Origin: Paratrimastix pyriformis
Taxonomy: Eukaryota > Preaxostyla > Paratrimastigidae
DNA length: 64,000 nt
Assembly: GCA_027972325.1 (NCBI GenBank)
Contig: JAPMOS010000007.1
Span: 496,501 to 560,500 of the forward strand
Direction: 5' to 3'
Shown here: piece by piece, positions 33,101 to 46,728 of the stretch
Layout of the letters: every line of letters begins with the position of its first letter
Numbering within the stretch: position 1 is the stretch's first letter
Notes under the pieces: model-generated
What the model was told of the DNA's origin: nothing
Seen by the model: only the letters and a program-made list of their open reading frames with translations
Databases searched by the model: none
Translations under genes and position numbers: made by a program

Positions 33101-35881
33101 TCCTCCTCATTCACCACCCGGTCCTCTTCCTCCTCCTCCTCTTCCTCTTCTATACCCGCATCGCACAGCTCGCTGGAAGCCCCTCCGTCCACCCTCGAGC
33201 CCACCGCCACGGCCACCCCCTTCGCCCCCTTCGCCCCCCTGTCGAGCGGCGAGTCTGCCCCCGTCGCCGCCCTGCCCGCGGGCTGCTGCCCCGAGGCCGA
33301 GGCCAACCCCCTGGGCGCCGTCCGGTCGATCAGCTCCAAGAAGGCCCACCTCGAGGCTAGCAACGACCTGCCCCACCCCCCCGCGCCCGGCCCCCCCGCC
33401 GTCTCGGTGCAGGCGCTGTCGCCCCCCTACGGGCCCGCGGGCGAGACACCACCCTTTGCCCTGGCGCCCCTCGGCGGTTCGATAGTCGGCTCGTCGTCGG
33501 CATCGTCGTCCGGCTCCCGATCGCGCTCCTCCTCGCCCGCCCACGGCCCCGCCCGCCGGCCGCCGCCCTTCCTCAGCTCCCTGTCGGGGTCCCAGCTCAC
33601 CCTGGCCCCGAGCCCCTCCGTTGACAGCCTGCTGCGACAGCAACAAGAGCAGCAACAACAACAACAGGAGCATGCCCAGAAGCAGGGACAGCAGCAGCAG
33701 CAGCAGCAGTCGGAAGACCAGCAGCCCTTCCTGAGCGCCTTCTCGCGGGCCTCCTCGACCTCGGTGCTGCCCGCCCCGTTCCGCTCGGCCCAGAGCACTG
33801 TCAGCCTGTCGGCCGCCCTGCCCGTGCCCGTGCCGGCCCCGGCCAGCCTGGTCTCGCCCGCCCGCCGGTCGGTCTCCTCCGAGATGCGCCGCCCCCAGCC
33901 CCAGCCCCGGTCCATCTTCCAGGCCCACGGCGCCGCCCTGGCCACCTCCTGCTCGTGCCCCGTCTCGCCCATCGCTTCCCCGCCGCCCCCGCCGCAGCCC
34001 CAGCCGGAGCCCATCCTGCCCGTTCTGCCGACCATGGATGCCAACACGGCGGCGGCGGCGGCGGCGCCCTCGGTGGGCCCGGAGATGTCCTTCCTGCTGC
34101 CCCCCGGCTCGCCCACCGCCGAGCCGGCCCCCGTCCCGGGCTCGCCCCCCGGCAGCGCCTGGTGCCCGACCTCGCCCCAGCCACCCGGCTCGCCCCTCCC
34201 GCCAGCCTCGCCCCCGCCCCCGCCCCCCGACCTCCTGCTGGCCCCGGCCCGCCCGCCGGCCGCCCTGCTGCGGGATCTGCCCGAGCTGGTGGTCATCAAG
34301 GGCCCCGTCCCCGGCAACCAGCTCACCACCACCCGCGACACCACCGACTACTGCTGGTACGCAACCTACTTCGAGGTGCCCCCAGAGGCCGAGCACAGCC
34401 ACCTCGGTCCGTCCCTGACCCACCTACCCCACCTGCAGTGGCCTCCGCCGCTTGCCCGAAAAAAAAAAAAAATCTCGCGCCCTCCCTTCGAAATCCTCAT
34501 TCCGCGATCTCCCGGTGGGTATATTGGGGGTGTGGGTCTGGCCGGGCTCTCGGCGCCTCTGCTGTGTACCGGGCCTCATCCACCGCGCCCAGTCCTGACC
34601 TACTGTGCGGACGTTGTACATATCTACATCGACGGGGCCCTGCGCGGCAGCACGGTCATCTCCCGGCGCTCGCTGGCCTCGGGCCTGGCCCCCCAGCTGC
34701 ACGGCTCGCTGGCCGACGGGCGCCTCAACCGGCAGGCCTACAGCATGACCCTGCCGGCCGGCCTGCACCGCCTGGAGATCCTCTGCGTGAGCGTGGGCCT
34801 CTCGGGGGACGAGTTGTTCACCAACCAGAACCTGGCCCACCAGGGCCGGGGGCTCTGGGGCCCCCTGCAGTGGAACCGGCAGCCCCTGAGGCCCTTGATC
34901 AGGCCCCAGGCCCCGCACTTCTCGGAGGAGGTGCCGCCCTCGCCCGAGGGCCTCGAGCCCGGCTGGGTGATGCTGGCTGCCCTCCGGGGGGAGGCCCCCA
35001 TGGCCGCCGAGTCCGCCGCCGTCCTCAGGCCCCCGTCGCCCTCCGCCCCCCGGCTGGGCCCATACCAGCCCAGGCCACCATCATCCCCCGCAGTCGCGGC
35101 GCCCGCCCCTGAGCCGCCGCTGGGCCTGGTCTGGGCCGGGCCCCCGGCCAGTCTCCGGATGGGACCCTTCCCGCCCGGCCGGCCGCGCTGGTGGCGAACC
35201 CGCTTCCGGATCGGGCTGCCCGGGCCCCTCGAGGAAGGGGCCCCCCTGCGCCCGCTGCAATTCGGGCCACGGCCCCACCTGCAGGCCGTCCTCTCGTCCA
35301 TCCGGGCCGCCCTGGAGAGCTGCGGGCCCGTCGCCGCCCTGCCCCCGCAGTCCTGGCCCGTCCCCGGGGCCTGGCGGGGGCCCTGCTGTGACCCCATGAT
35401 GCCGCCGCTCTGCCTGGGGCTGGGCGAGGTGGGCTCCCCCGGGTCGGTGATCTCCGAGCTCGTGCCCTGCTCCTCGTACACCTCGGCCTCGGTCCTCCCG
35501 GGCCCGGCCCCCGGCCGGCCCGCCACGGCCTGGCTGGACGCGGCCTGCCCGGGCCTACAGCTCGACCTGCACGGGCTGGTCAAGGGCCTGTGCTGGGTCA
35601 ACGGACACTGCCTGGGCCGCTACTGGCTGTGGCCCCAGCGGCCCGTGGCCAACATTGACGCCTACGGGACCTTCCAGCCCCACGTGGAGGAGCTCGAGGC
35701 GGCCCGCGAGGAGGCCTGCCAGCGGTGCTACCACGTGCCCGGGCAGTGGGTCCGCTGGTCGCAGGGGCCCCGGGACGACGGGCCCGACCGGTGGAACGAG
35801 CTGGTCATCATGGACGAGTTCGGGGCCTGCCCGGCCGAGGTGGCCTTCATGGTGCGGCTCCTCATGCGCCGGGTCGCGTGA
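27117..35881 (+). CDS. Giant GH35 beta-galactosidase-like protein
   Basis: Exons: 27117-27308, 27363-27420, 27471-27572, 27674-27936, 28087-28235, 28323-28515, 28640-34406 and 34593-35881. The first six encode a GH35 TIM barrel: DGKPTILISGVFHYFRCPRE, GLNAI-DVTIPWNVHEPEKG, VRLGPYIGTTMNNGGFPYWL and LIWSDFFAGWFRTWG. At the two catalytic Glu positions the protein has Asp: LEHDLE where the family has VENEYG, and WSDFF where it has WTE(N/F)W. About 1,700 residues of Ser/Pro/Ala-rich sequence then follow. The protein resumes with the GH35 C-terminal beta-sandwich domains (RDTTDYCWYATYFEV, HIYIDGALRGST, KGLCWVNGHCLGRYWLWPQ). Two one-base frame changes inside exon 7 (near 29310 and 32395) have no splice explanation and may be sequence errors. 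No signal peptide is seen. Confidence 0.8.
33000..33085 (+). repeat. (CAACCA)n repeat in GH35 linker
   Basis: caaccacaaccaccacaaccac... encodes His/Asn/Thr/Gln runs within the long linker exon. The frame stays open across it. Confidence 0.8.
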
Positions 35882-37838
35882 GCTGCCCCCCCCAGCGGTT
35901 GGCTTCCCTCCCCCTCCATCCATCCATCCATCCATCCACCACCACTCCCTTTGTTGCCGACGATGAGACAGTTGTGTTCCGTCTTGTCGTACGCCCCTCC
36001 TGCTCTCGGTTCTCCCCCCCCCCCCCCCCCCCCCTCCCATCCCATCCCATCCCATCCCATCCCATCCCATCCCATCGCCTCCCCCTTCCCCTCCCCTCCG
36101 GCCATTGTGCATTTCTCGTTTTTCTTCGATTCCCGTTGTTTTTGCTGTGTGATCGTCCGTCATCTTGTTCTTGTTGTTGTTTTCGCGTCTTCCTGGCTTC
36201 GGCCGTTTGGAGTTTTCTCACGCCGCCTCCGATGCTGCCCCCTCTGCAGACGGGAGGCAGGACCTCCCCTCCTCCTTTGCGATCCGTCTCCCCCTTTTTG
36301 TTGGTTTCGTTTGTACGCCGCCTGTCGCCGTCTCAAGGCCGGCCACCGCCCGAGGGGCCCGTGCACCCCCCGTTTCACCTCGGTTCTCTTTACAGCCCCC
36401 TGTAGTTTTTCTTTTTTTGTATTTTGGCTTGGGGGGTCGGGGCCCCCCGCCCTCCCTTGTTCTTTCCACCAAGCAACCCACACCTCCACCCACCTCTTGA
36501 TTTTTCCTGTTGTGATGGCTCCGCTTCCGTTTTCCTCGGCCTCCACGTGTTGTTTGTGGTTTCATGTACGCGTTTAGCCCTCGGGGCCTGCCAACAGGAA
36601 TGGATCCCACCTTTTTTTTCCCGATCGGGGAATACCCTCTCCCGGCACCGCGGTTGAGGCGGTGGTAGACGAATGAAGGTCCTGACGTGGCTCAATCTTG
36701 CATCTCAGAATTCTCGCGAAGCGAGTCCCAAACGGGTCTCACATGGGTGATCCGCAAAGCGGAAAGCGTTCACGCAACAAAGAGACTTCCCGTCCACGGG
36801 GGGCTGTTGGGGGGGTCGAGGGGCTTCACGGTGGGGAGGGGCACTTGCACCGCCCTAGGGAGCTGGAGGCGAAGGGGACGGTTTTGGGGACGGAAACCGG
36901 TGTGGTCCTGGGAGGGTCCAGGAGGGGCAGGATGATACCCCAGGGTGCGGGAAGTTGCCGCGTGACCTACCGAAGGGGCCCAAGCATACGAGGGGTTTGG
37001 TGAGGAGGGGCGACACCCTGGTTTTCCCTCCGCCGCCTCTGCCTCTTTTTGCAGGGAAGCACGGCATGAGGTGCGCGGCAACCATGAGCGGCGGCAGGCG
37101 GAAGACCGACGGCAGACCGGCGAGAGCGGGGAGCCGCGCCCCCCCAGGTCGCGCCGCCTAGAGAGCGGCGGACGGATCGCGCACACGACGCACCACCCCG
37201 ACGACACCATCACCAGCTCCATCTTGCCCGGTCGAAGCGATCGGAGCAACGAAGTCCTATTGCCGTCGATCAGGAGTGACGGAGGCGAGAACAAACGAGA
37301 CCCGCAAAGAGCACGACGAAGAACCAGGAAGTCAGTGACCATTGACTATCTCCACCGAGCGCTCCCACAGAATTCGAGGGAGTCAATGCGGATCTGCGAT
37401 TCGCACGCTTAGTGGACGCGTGTGGCATGCGAGGACTCAGGAGAGTGACAGACTTGAATGTAATAATTCGAGTTTGAATTTCAACTTAGTCTGCGTGCCG
37501 TTGAGGTTGAACACGCTATCTCTCTCTCCTGGAACCCTCCCGACCACCGACTTGTCCCCATCAAAACCTGAGCTTCTAGGAAAAACGTGTTGGCCCGGGG
37601 ACGATGGGCAATTGTCGGAGAAGAACGACGAAGGAGGTGAGGAAGAAGGAAGGAAAAAACTATCTATATTATATATACATCCCCCCAAAAAATCGGGGGT
37701 CCGCTGTAGTGTCTCCCCAAGGTACTATTTTTCGTAAAAGACGGTAAGTCCAGCGTCACGGGTTAAAACCAAAAAAAATAGGTCACGTGCGTCCGATACC
37801 TGGGACCGAGCCTCGTTTGCGCGACCCACCTCACTCAA
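35882..37838. other. Intergenic region, no gene recognised
   Basis: 2 kb between the GH35 stop and the E2 start. It holds poly-C (36007-36034), a (CCCAT)n run (36035-36075), T-rich stretches (36405-36430, 36608-36620) and an A/T-richer segment near 37640-37800 that may contain the E2 promoter (ctatattatatatacatc at about 37663). Open frames exist on both strands (e.g. 36770-37342 minus), but none has recognisable motifs or a consistent splice pattern. Confidence 0.5.
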
Positions 37839-39345
<1,507 letters not shown>

Positions 39346-39419
39346 CGCTGGGCCTCAAGCGCTGGAGTGGCTGGGGATGAGGTGATATTTTGTGAAGTCG
39401 GGTTGGGAAATGGGGGAAA

Positions 39420-39515
39420 TGGGAGTAAAACCTTTTGTGAACTCTTCTCGATTGCGATTATCTAGTTAGCCTCCTACGAGGCTGCATTAACACGAGACTG
39501 ACTGACTGACGTGCG
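39420..39515. repeat. Second copy of the hairpin-bearing dispersed repeat
   Basis: gtaaaaccttttgtg ... tagttagcctcctacgaggctgcattaacacgagactgactgac matches 463-545. gcctcctacgaggc can form a hairpin. It ends about 65 bp before the NUP93 ATG, so it could be part of a promoter or a small non-coding RNA. Confidence 0.5.
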
Positions 39516-39578
39516 AAAGTTATTCCGGCGCGGGGTTCTCGGCTCAGGGCAGCATCCACCATTCGCCTCGGCACCTCG

Positions 39579-41132
39579 ATGTCCCTCCAACAGGCTCTCC
39601 AGCAGTCCCTCCAATTAATTCCAGAAGTTCACGCTCGATCCTTCCCGCCAATCCAGCGCGGTCTCTACCAAATTGGCGAACAAACCCGTTTGCTGGCGAA
39701 TAAGGTCGCACGGACCGGTGCCGTCGACCGGACCAAAGCGTCTGTTCTCAGTCGCGCCACGTGTCCCGTGTATAACCGTCAAAATAGGAGCTCTCTTCTT
39801 GCGAAGAAGGGGTTCGACCCTGAGCGCGCCGACCACGATCTTCAGGCGCTCTCTCGGACCAAACCATCCTTCGAGCCGTTGGAGCCTCTTGCGGAGACGG
39901 ACCTTGAAGGCCGTCTGCAACACGAACACGATATGATCATCCTCACGGCTATCGAGGAATCCAAGCAATTGGTCTGGCCGCGTCGTCCCACCTCCTTCCC
40001 ATCCCAGGGGTAACCTCCCCCCGCACGCAGACCATCCAAGATTTCGAGGACCACTTGAACCAATCCATGCTGGCGGAGTGGGAGACCTCCAAGCATGAAC
40101 TCCTTCAGATGTTGGGCCAGCGGACCGGCCTCTACACCGGCACCATCGCCGGGGGGCTGGAGACGGACCGTCTGTGGCTCGCGCTCACCACCCGTCCACC
40201 AACAGCTGCCCTTGTTGAATAGGGTCGGGGTCAGCCACTCCCATGCGCGGCCCGCTGCCCCTCTCGGCCACGGGTGCCGGTCTGCATCCCCCACGCGCCT
40301 CATCCCCCCCCCCCCCCATCCCCATCCCCATCCCCATCCCCATCCCCATCCGCACGCGTGCATCGTCATCATCATCATCATCCCCCCCAGCCCTGTCCCC
40401 GTCGATGGTCGCCTGTGCGGACATCATCACCCGGCTGACGGCCGACCGGTCCCAGCAGAAGCCCTTCCCCCTGTGCACGGAGCTGCTCCGCGAGGCCCAG
40501 CACCGGCCCGGGGTGGACCCGTCGGCCACCGCCCACGCGGGCTGGTCGACTCGTGGCGCATCGCCACGTCCATCCTCGCCCAGGCCGGCATGGGGTCCGC
40601 ACCACCACCATCTGCCTCTCCATCACTCCCACCCACAACACCCCACCCACAAACCACCCACCCACAAACCACCCACCCACAAACCACCCACCCACAACAC
40701 CCCACCCACCCACAAACCACCCACCCACAACACCCCACCCACAACACCCCACCCACAAACCACCCACCCACAAACCACCCACCCACTTCCCATGCGAGCG
40801 CTGACATCGTTGTCGCCACGCCCCCCCCCCCTCATCATCATCATCACATCACCCCACTGTCGCCATCATCCGGCGGGGGGCGGGGCAGGACGGATGCGCT
40901 GCCGCATATGTGCTTCAGCGAGGAGCGCCGGGACCCGGCCCTGCAGGAGCGCATGCTCACGGGCGCCCTCGGGTTCCTCGAGCAGCAGTCTGTATCCCCC
41001 CCCCCCCCCCCCCCCCCGGATCCACCCACCCTCCCGCTGGCTCGGCCGTTTTTATCCTGTTCCCATCGCCCTGCCTCCCTTCCACTCCGCCGCCGTCACC
41101 ACCAGGCGTCACGCCTCATTGTCCGGATCGAC

Positions 41133-41163
<31 letters not shown>

Positions 41164-44100
41164 ACATTTAGGTATGCCGCCTTCATCCGTCGCTCCGCTA
41201 CGGCGCCCATCCGCGGGGTCCGTATCCATCCCCCCCGTATCCATCCCCCCCCCCCCCCGTATCCATCCCCATCCCCTGGTTTCCATCCCGTCTGCCATCC
41301 CGTCTGCCATCCCCGCCCCTTTTCCATTCTTCACCGGCGCTCCCTCTTGCCCATGACGGTGGCTCCAACCAGCGGGCGAGCCGACCCTCCCTGCCTTGGT
41401 CAAGCAGTTCCTCCTCACGAGCCGCTCCGCCGGGGTCCGTCCTCGTCGACTCCTCCCAAGGCGGCTATCCACCCCCTCCCACCCCCCCCCCCCCCACCTG
41501 TTTCTTATGACGGGTCGCTCTCCCCCCGGGGAGCAGGCGGACGACCCCTGGGCGCTGGTCTTCTACTGCATGCGGTGCGGCGACTTTGGGGCGGCCCTGG
41601 AGCAGGCCCGGGCCCTGCTGCCCCACGAGGCCACATTCCTGCAGGCCCTCGAGGAGTCCGGCCACCCGCCCATCCGCCTGCTCACCCCCAATGATGAGTG
41701 GTGATGATGCTGGATGACAATTGGATGACAATCGGATGATGATCGGATGATGATCGGATGATGATCGGATGATGATCGGATGATGATCGGATGATGATCG
41801 GATGATGATCGGATGATGATCGGATGATGATCGGATGATGATCGGATGATGATCGGATGATGATCGGATTGGGTGGTGAGTGGATGATGATCGGATGATG
41901 ATCGGATGATGATCGGATTGGGTGGTGATGAGTGGATGATGAATGATGGAAATGATGGTGGTGATCAACTCGGCTGTTTTGTGATGCTGCTGGCGAATGT
42001 GGCTGTGGCGATGCAGGTACCGGGACACGACCGTCGGGGCTCGCCACCGCGCCCAGGAGCGGCTTCGGTCCTCGTGGGCCCGCCTCGTCCAGCGGCCCAC
42101 CGGGTCCGACTACCAGGTCGCCCACCCCTGCCCCTGCCCCTGCCCCTGCCCCTGCCCCTGCCCCTGCCCCTGCCCCTGCCCCTGCCCCTGCCCCTGCCCC
42201 TGCCCCTGCCCCTGCCCCTGCCCCTGCCCCTGCCCCTGCCCCTGCCCCTGCCCCTGCCCCTGCCCCTGCCCCTGCCCCTGCCCCTGCCCCTGCCCCTGCC
42301 CCTGCCCCTGCCCCTGCCCCTGTCTCTGAAGTCATCGCCGACTCGGATATGTGCCTGTAGTTCTCACCCCGGTTGTCCCGCACCTCCCCGGGTGACGCAC
42401 GCACACACGCACACACGCACACACGCACACACATGCAGATGGCCTGCCACCTGGCCGTGGGCCGGTGCGACCCGACGCACCTGATCAACTCGGTCTTCGC
42501 CACCTGGCAGGACTACGTCTGGCTCAAGGTCACTCAACCCCCACCCTGGATGTCTCACGCACCCCCCCCCCCCCCCCCCCCCCATGTCTCCGCCCGTTCC
42601 CATCTTCACTTGCCGCTGGCTGCTGCTGCTGGGGGATTGCGTGTGTGTCTGTGTCTGTGTCTGTGGCGGATCAGCTGCGGATGGTGGGCCCCGAGGCTGA
42701 GCACTCGCTGAGCAGCATCCAGGCCCAGGTGGCCAAGGAGTGGGCCCCCAGCGCGGCCCAGTACCCCTGGCCCTACTTCCAGATTATGCTGCTCACCCTC
42801 CAGTTCGAGCGAGTCCGTACCCATGCCCCCATGCCCCATGCAACCCATGCCCCATACCCCCATGCCCCCATGCAGGTTGTTCACCCTCCAGTTCGGGCGA
42901 GTCGTAGTACCCTGCACCCCCATGCATCCACCCTCTCCCCCCGCGCGCTGCTCCACGCCACCGCACCCATTTTGCTCATCATCGGGGGTGGGTGCCGGTC
43001 TGCCACGGCTCACCACAGGCGGTGCTGCACCTGAGCTCCATGCCGGAGCACCTGGCCGACGGGGTGCACTTCGCTCTGGCCCTGGCATACTACGGCCTCC
43101 TCCGCGAGCAGACCGACGGGGCGCCCACCCAGCAGGGTCTGCATGACCCCGATGGCTTCATGACCCGGGGGGATAGCCACGTCCCCCCCCCCCCTCATCT
43201 TCGTCTGGGCTCGCCGTGTTTCCTGTCGTCGGGGGGGATACCGGGGGTACAGGTGTGGAGCACCCCTCGGCGGCCCCCCGGGTGAACACGGCCCTGCTGG
43301 TGCGGCAGTACGTGCGCGCCTTTGCCCGGACCAACCCGCGCGAGTCGCTCCACTACTACCTGGCCCTCTCCCAGAACCTGTCCGTCCCCCCGTCCCCCCG
43401 TCCCCGTCCCTCCCTCCCCCTCCCCTCCCCTCCCCCCCCCTAGATGCCAAAGGAGTGCGTGGCGGGGGACAGCGGGCAGCCTTCCAGACCCTGATCTCAT
43501 CCACCGCCCTTCCACTCCCCCCCCACCCCCACCCCCCCCCCACCCCCACCCGGCTGCAGGGACACGGTTCGCCTGTCGCTGATCCGGGACCTGATTCTGG
43601 AGACCCGCGAGGCGGACGCCCTGCTGGGGTGCATCCAGGCCGATGGCAACCGGCAGACGGGCTACCTGGGCCGCTTCCTGGCCCCCCAGGACATGCAGGC
43701 CCTCACCACACACTGCGCCCTGTACTGCGAGGCCCACGGTCCGTCCCCTTCCTCCCTCTGTGTGGTGGCGGGGGGGGGCTGTGACGCCCCATCCCCATCG
43801 CACCCCGACCCATCGCACCTGCATATTTATGCAGGTCGGTACGCGGAGGCGGCGAAACTCTTCGATCTGGCCGGCGACCACGCCAAGGTGATCCGGGTCC
43901 TGGTCAACCAGCTCTGCCAGCACCTGCGCGGGTCCAGCTCCGAGCGGGCCTCCCTGCTGGCCATGGCGCTGGCCTTCCTGCAGATGTACCGCCGGATGGC
44001 CGTCTTTGCCCGGATGGAGCCGGGCCTCGAACACGCCTTCGTGGTGCTGGTCAACTTGGCCTCGTTCTTCGACTACTTCGCTGCCGGTCCGTGGTGCCTG

Positions 44101-44496
44101 CACCTCCAGTTTCCCCGCCTCATCACGCTGCTTCGCCCCCTCTGCACGAAAACAGGCCAGTGGGCAGAGGCGCTGGCCCTGATGCACGACCTTGGCCTGC
44201 TACCCCTGGACCCCAGCGCCAGCATCGAAGCCAAGGCGGACTCGTTCCGCCTGCTGGACGAGGCCATCCGACGCAACATGGCCGATGTCCTGCTGGCCAC
44301 GATGCAGTGCCTCTACAGCCTCTACGGATCCCTGAAGCCTCAGGTGATGGGCCCGGTGGCTCCCTCCCTGGAGCAACAGTTGGGAGAGCTGCGCAACCAG
44401 GCCCAGGCATTGGTCACGTTCGCTGGGGCCATCCAGGCACAGCTTCCCGGCGATACCAGTGCGCAGCTGGTGCGTATGGCCGTTTTGATGAATTAA
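39579..44496 (+). CDS. NUP93: Nucleoporin NUP93/Nic96
   Basis: Linker nucleoporin of the nuclear-pore inner ring (alpha-solenoid, binds the Nup205/188 and Nup62 complexes). About 13 exons. The N-terminus fits NUP93: [35 protein letters not shown] and [10 protein letters not shown], then an intron from 39972 (gtctgg...acgcag), then [20 protein letters not shown]. The family hallmark [20 protein letters not shown] is at about 41548-41607. Others are [20 protein letters not shown] (42447-42506), [11 protein letters not shown] (43088), REALQYF-like [11 protein letters not shown] (43342) and [20 protein letters not shown] (43837). The end is [11 protein letters not shown]-type, with the stop at 44494. 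Introns hold different minisatellites. Two or three small exons around 40400-41470 are placed only roughly. Confidence 0.9.
40625..40795. repeat. Intronic minisatellite (cacccacaaaccacc)
   Basis: Tandem 11-13 bp units of acccacaaaccacc / cccacaacacc in an early NUP93 intron. Confidence 0.85.
41735..41940. repeat. Intronic 11-bp repeat (gatgatgatcg)
   Basis: About 15 near-perfect copies of gatgatgatcg with two gattgggtggtga interruptions, in the NUP93 intron after the CMRCGD exon. The perfect periodicity without spacers is that of a slippage minisatellite. Confidence 0.9.
42119..42328. repeat. Intronic (CCCCTG)n hexamer array
   Basis: About 34 uninterrupted CCCCTG copies immediately after a NUP93 exon (donor gtcgcccacc at 42117). 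Confidence 0.95.
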
Positions 44497-44914
44497 ATGG
44501 GAGTTTTTCTTTTCTCCAAAGACGATCGCGGGATTGTTTTTCTTGTTTGTTTGAGATGGAGTAGTTGAGCCTGATGCGTGGGGGAACCAAATCAAGAGGG
44601 CCACCCACTCGCAGACTCACAAAATCCCAGCCAGCAACATCCCGGCTTTCTTCCGAGACACCTTCTACGCATCCATCCGCCCATACCCTGCCTTGAGGAA
44701 GCCAAGATAACCACACCTCGGCGCCAACCCCTCCCATTCCTGACATCTCCTCGCGCATTTTCTTCCTCCTATTTGTGATATTTTTTTTCCCCTCTCCTTC
44801 TTCTACTCATCCCGATCCCGACAACACGACGCATTCATCAAAAAAAAAAAAAAAGAGAGAGCTGTCCTTCATCCGGATGGCACTCCAGCCCTCGGGTTCT
44901 CTCTGCAATATCGT
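44497..44914. other. Intergenic region NUP93-FIBP
   Basis: 418 bp, A/T-richer than the genes. Possible NUP93 3' UTR at the left (ttttcttttctcc). An A14 run (44840-44853) lies upstream of the FIBP start. Nothing else recognised. Confidence 0.5.
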
Positions 44915-46728
44915 ATGATCACCGTCGTTTCACACCCTCATCTGGTTGATTTTTCCATTTTTCGATTATGGAACGATGGCGCGGACGAAGTCCAGGCGCT
45001 GAACGATCGGTTGCGGCACGAAAATCAACCCGAATGGGAATCAGCGCGGATCGAGGCTGCCCTCCGCTGTGAAATTTCGGACCAGTATCGTCTTTTCACA
45101 AACATGGAGCGTTTTTTCGATGAACCGCAACTCTTCTCCACACAGCCACTCTTTCCCCTGGATCCACAAACGGAGGCTACTCTGATCGAGGCGTATTACG
45201 AATTCAATGAGGATGTCTTCCGCGAGCTTCTTGGCAAAAAGTTGACCGCTCGGCTTCGCCGAGATCTAGAAGGAATCAGCACAAAGACTCGCGTCTCTTT
45301 GCGCAGTTGTCAACGTCAGGTCTGCCGATTCACCGCTCCGACTGCGCCCACATCTCCGCCGGCGCCGCTAGTTCGACAACCTCTCTCGAATATGCCGTAT
45401 CGTTGAAGAACTGACCGCCCCGGTCCCCGGGCAGGATCCCTGTTCCATTGCCGTGGCACTGAAGGCCCGAATGCACTTCTCGGCTGAGCTCGCAAAGTCT
45501 GCCCCCCCAACCCCTGTTCTTCTTCACCATGCGCATTGGACGACATTGGGGTGGGGGGTGGGGGATGGGGCAGTAAATACACCCAGGTGGCCCTGATCTG
45601 TGACCATCGCTACGAGACATTCAAGCGAAAATCCTTGGCCCAGGCCCCGTTCGGTGCCTACAGCGAGTGCGCCCGCGAGATGATTCGGATGTCTGCCCCG
45701 CCACCCTTTTGTGACCCTACTCACCGCCGTCTGTCATGTGTCTGCTCAACCCCCAGGTGGAGTTCCTACGGCAGTATCGACCCCGACGAGGCGCTGGTGG
45801 AGAAGGTCCGTTCGTCCGGCATTTTGCTTACTCACCCCATTCACTCCTGACTGCCGGGTGACGGATCGTAGTTGCATGAGATTAAGACCTTGCTGCACTC
45901 GGACCGGGAGGCGCTGGACGTTTTCTGTGTCCTGTCCACCGAGAAGATTCGAGGTCTGTCTCCTAGAGCATCACCTCCACCCCCCCCCCCCCCCCCCCGC
46001 TCACCACCGCTCACCACCGCTGTTCCGGCGCCCTGCTTTTGCACCCGCCCAGGCCTCGTGGATGTCCCCACGGCCACCAAGATCGCCAAGGTGAAGCTGC
46101 CCAGCCTCGTGAAGACCCTCCTCTCGATCGGGGTCGCCCTCTCCCAGGTCCGCGCGCGCGCCCGGACATTCTGCCCCTTCTTCTCTCTCTCTCCCCCTTC
46201 TTTTTCCCGACCGCCAAACTGACCTCGGGGTTACTCCGACCCGCACCACCCCACCGCGCCGGGCAGCCCAAGGACCACCGGGACTTTTTTGTGGAGATTG
46301 CCGACCGGCTCGGGGACCCATTCCGGCGGGCGCCTTTGGCCCCCTCGGAGGTGCTGATCCTTCTCGACGCGGTGACGATCGCCTTCCAGGCCGTCCCCGC
46401 CGTCCAGCGGTGTACCGAGCGGGAGCAGGCCGCCCTCCAGGAGCGGATCAGGCAGCAGGCCGCCCTCGCAGCCATCCAACAGACCCAGTTGCAGTGCGCG
46501 GCGCCAATATCACCCCTGGCGGATAGCGCATTGGCCGTTTTGAAGACGCCCAAACCGCCCAGGGTCTGTCGACGACGTCGTCTCGCCCACCCAAAGAGGT
46601 TCTAACTTTGTTGTTGCTTTTTTTGAACTGCGCAGTTCATCTCAATGGTCTCGGCCTGGCTGAAATACCTTTCAGTGATGAAGCACTGCCTCTCGCTCTT
46701 GTATCCCTTCATCCTATCGAGCCCCTAG
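44915..46728 (+). CDS. FIBP: FIBP homologue (acidic FGF intracellular-binding protein)
   Basis: Conserved eukaryotic protein; in animals it binds internalised FGF1 and signalling partners, and its ancestral role is unknown. Exon 1 (44915-45319) matches FIBP closely: a FIFRLWNDGAD-type start, FPLDPQTEATLIEAYYEFNE and RELLGKKL, then GISTKTRVSLRSCQRQ. Exon 2 from 45372 reads FDN..SRIVEELTAPVP. Further exons carry ICDHRYETFKRKSL, HEIKTLLHSDREALDVFCVL, PSLVKTLLSIGVALSQ, PKDHRDFFVEIADRLGDPF and EVLILLDAVTIAF. The last exon (about 46636-46728) is FISMVSAWLKYLSVMKHCLS. Introns begin gtctgcc, gtctgcc, gtctgcc, gtccgtt, gtctgtc, gtccgcg and gtctgtc. The exon around 45755-45810 is the least certain. Confidence 0.88.

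Noticed and set aside
36770-37342. 190-residue open frame on the minus strand
   Set aside because: No recognisable motif, biased composition or splice context. It is compatible with chance in GC-rich DNA.
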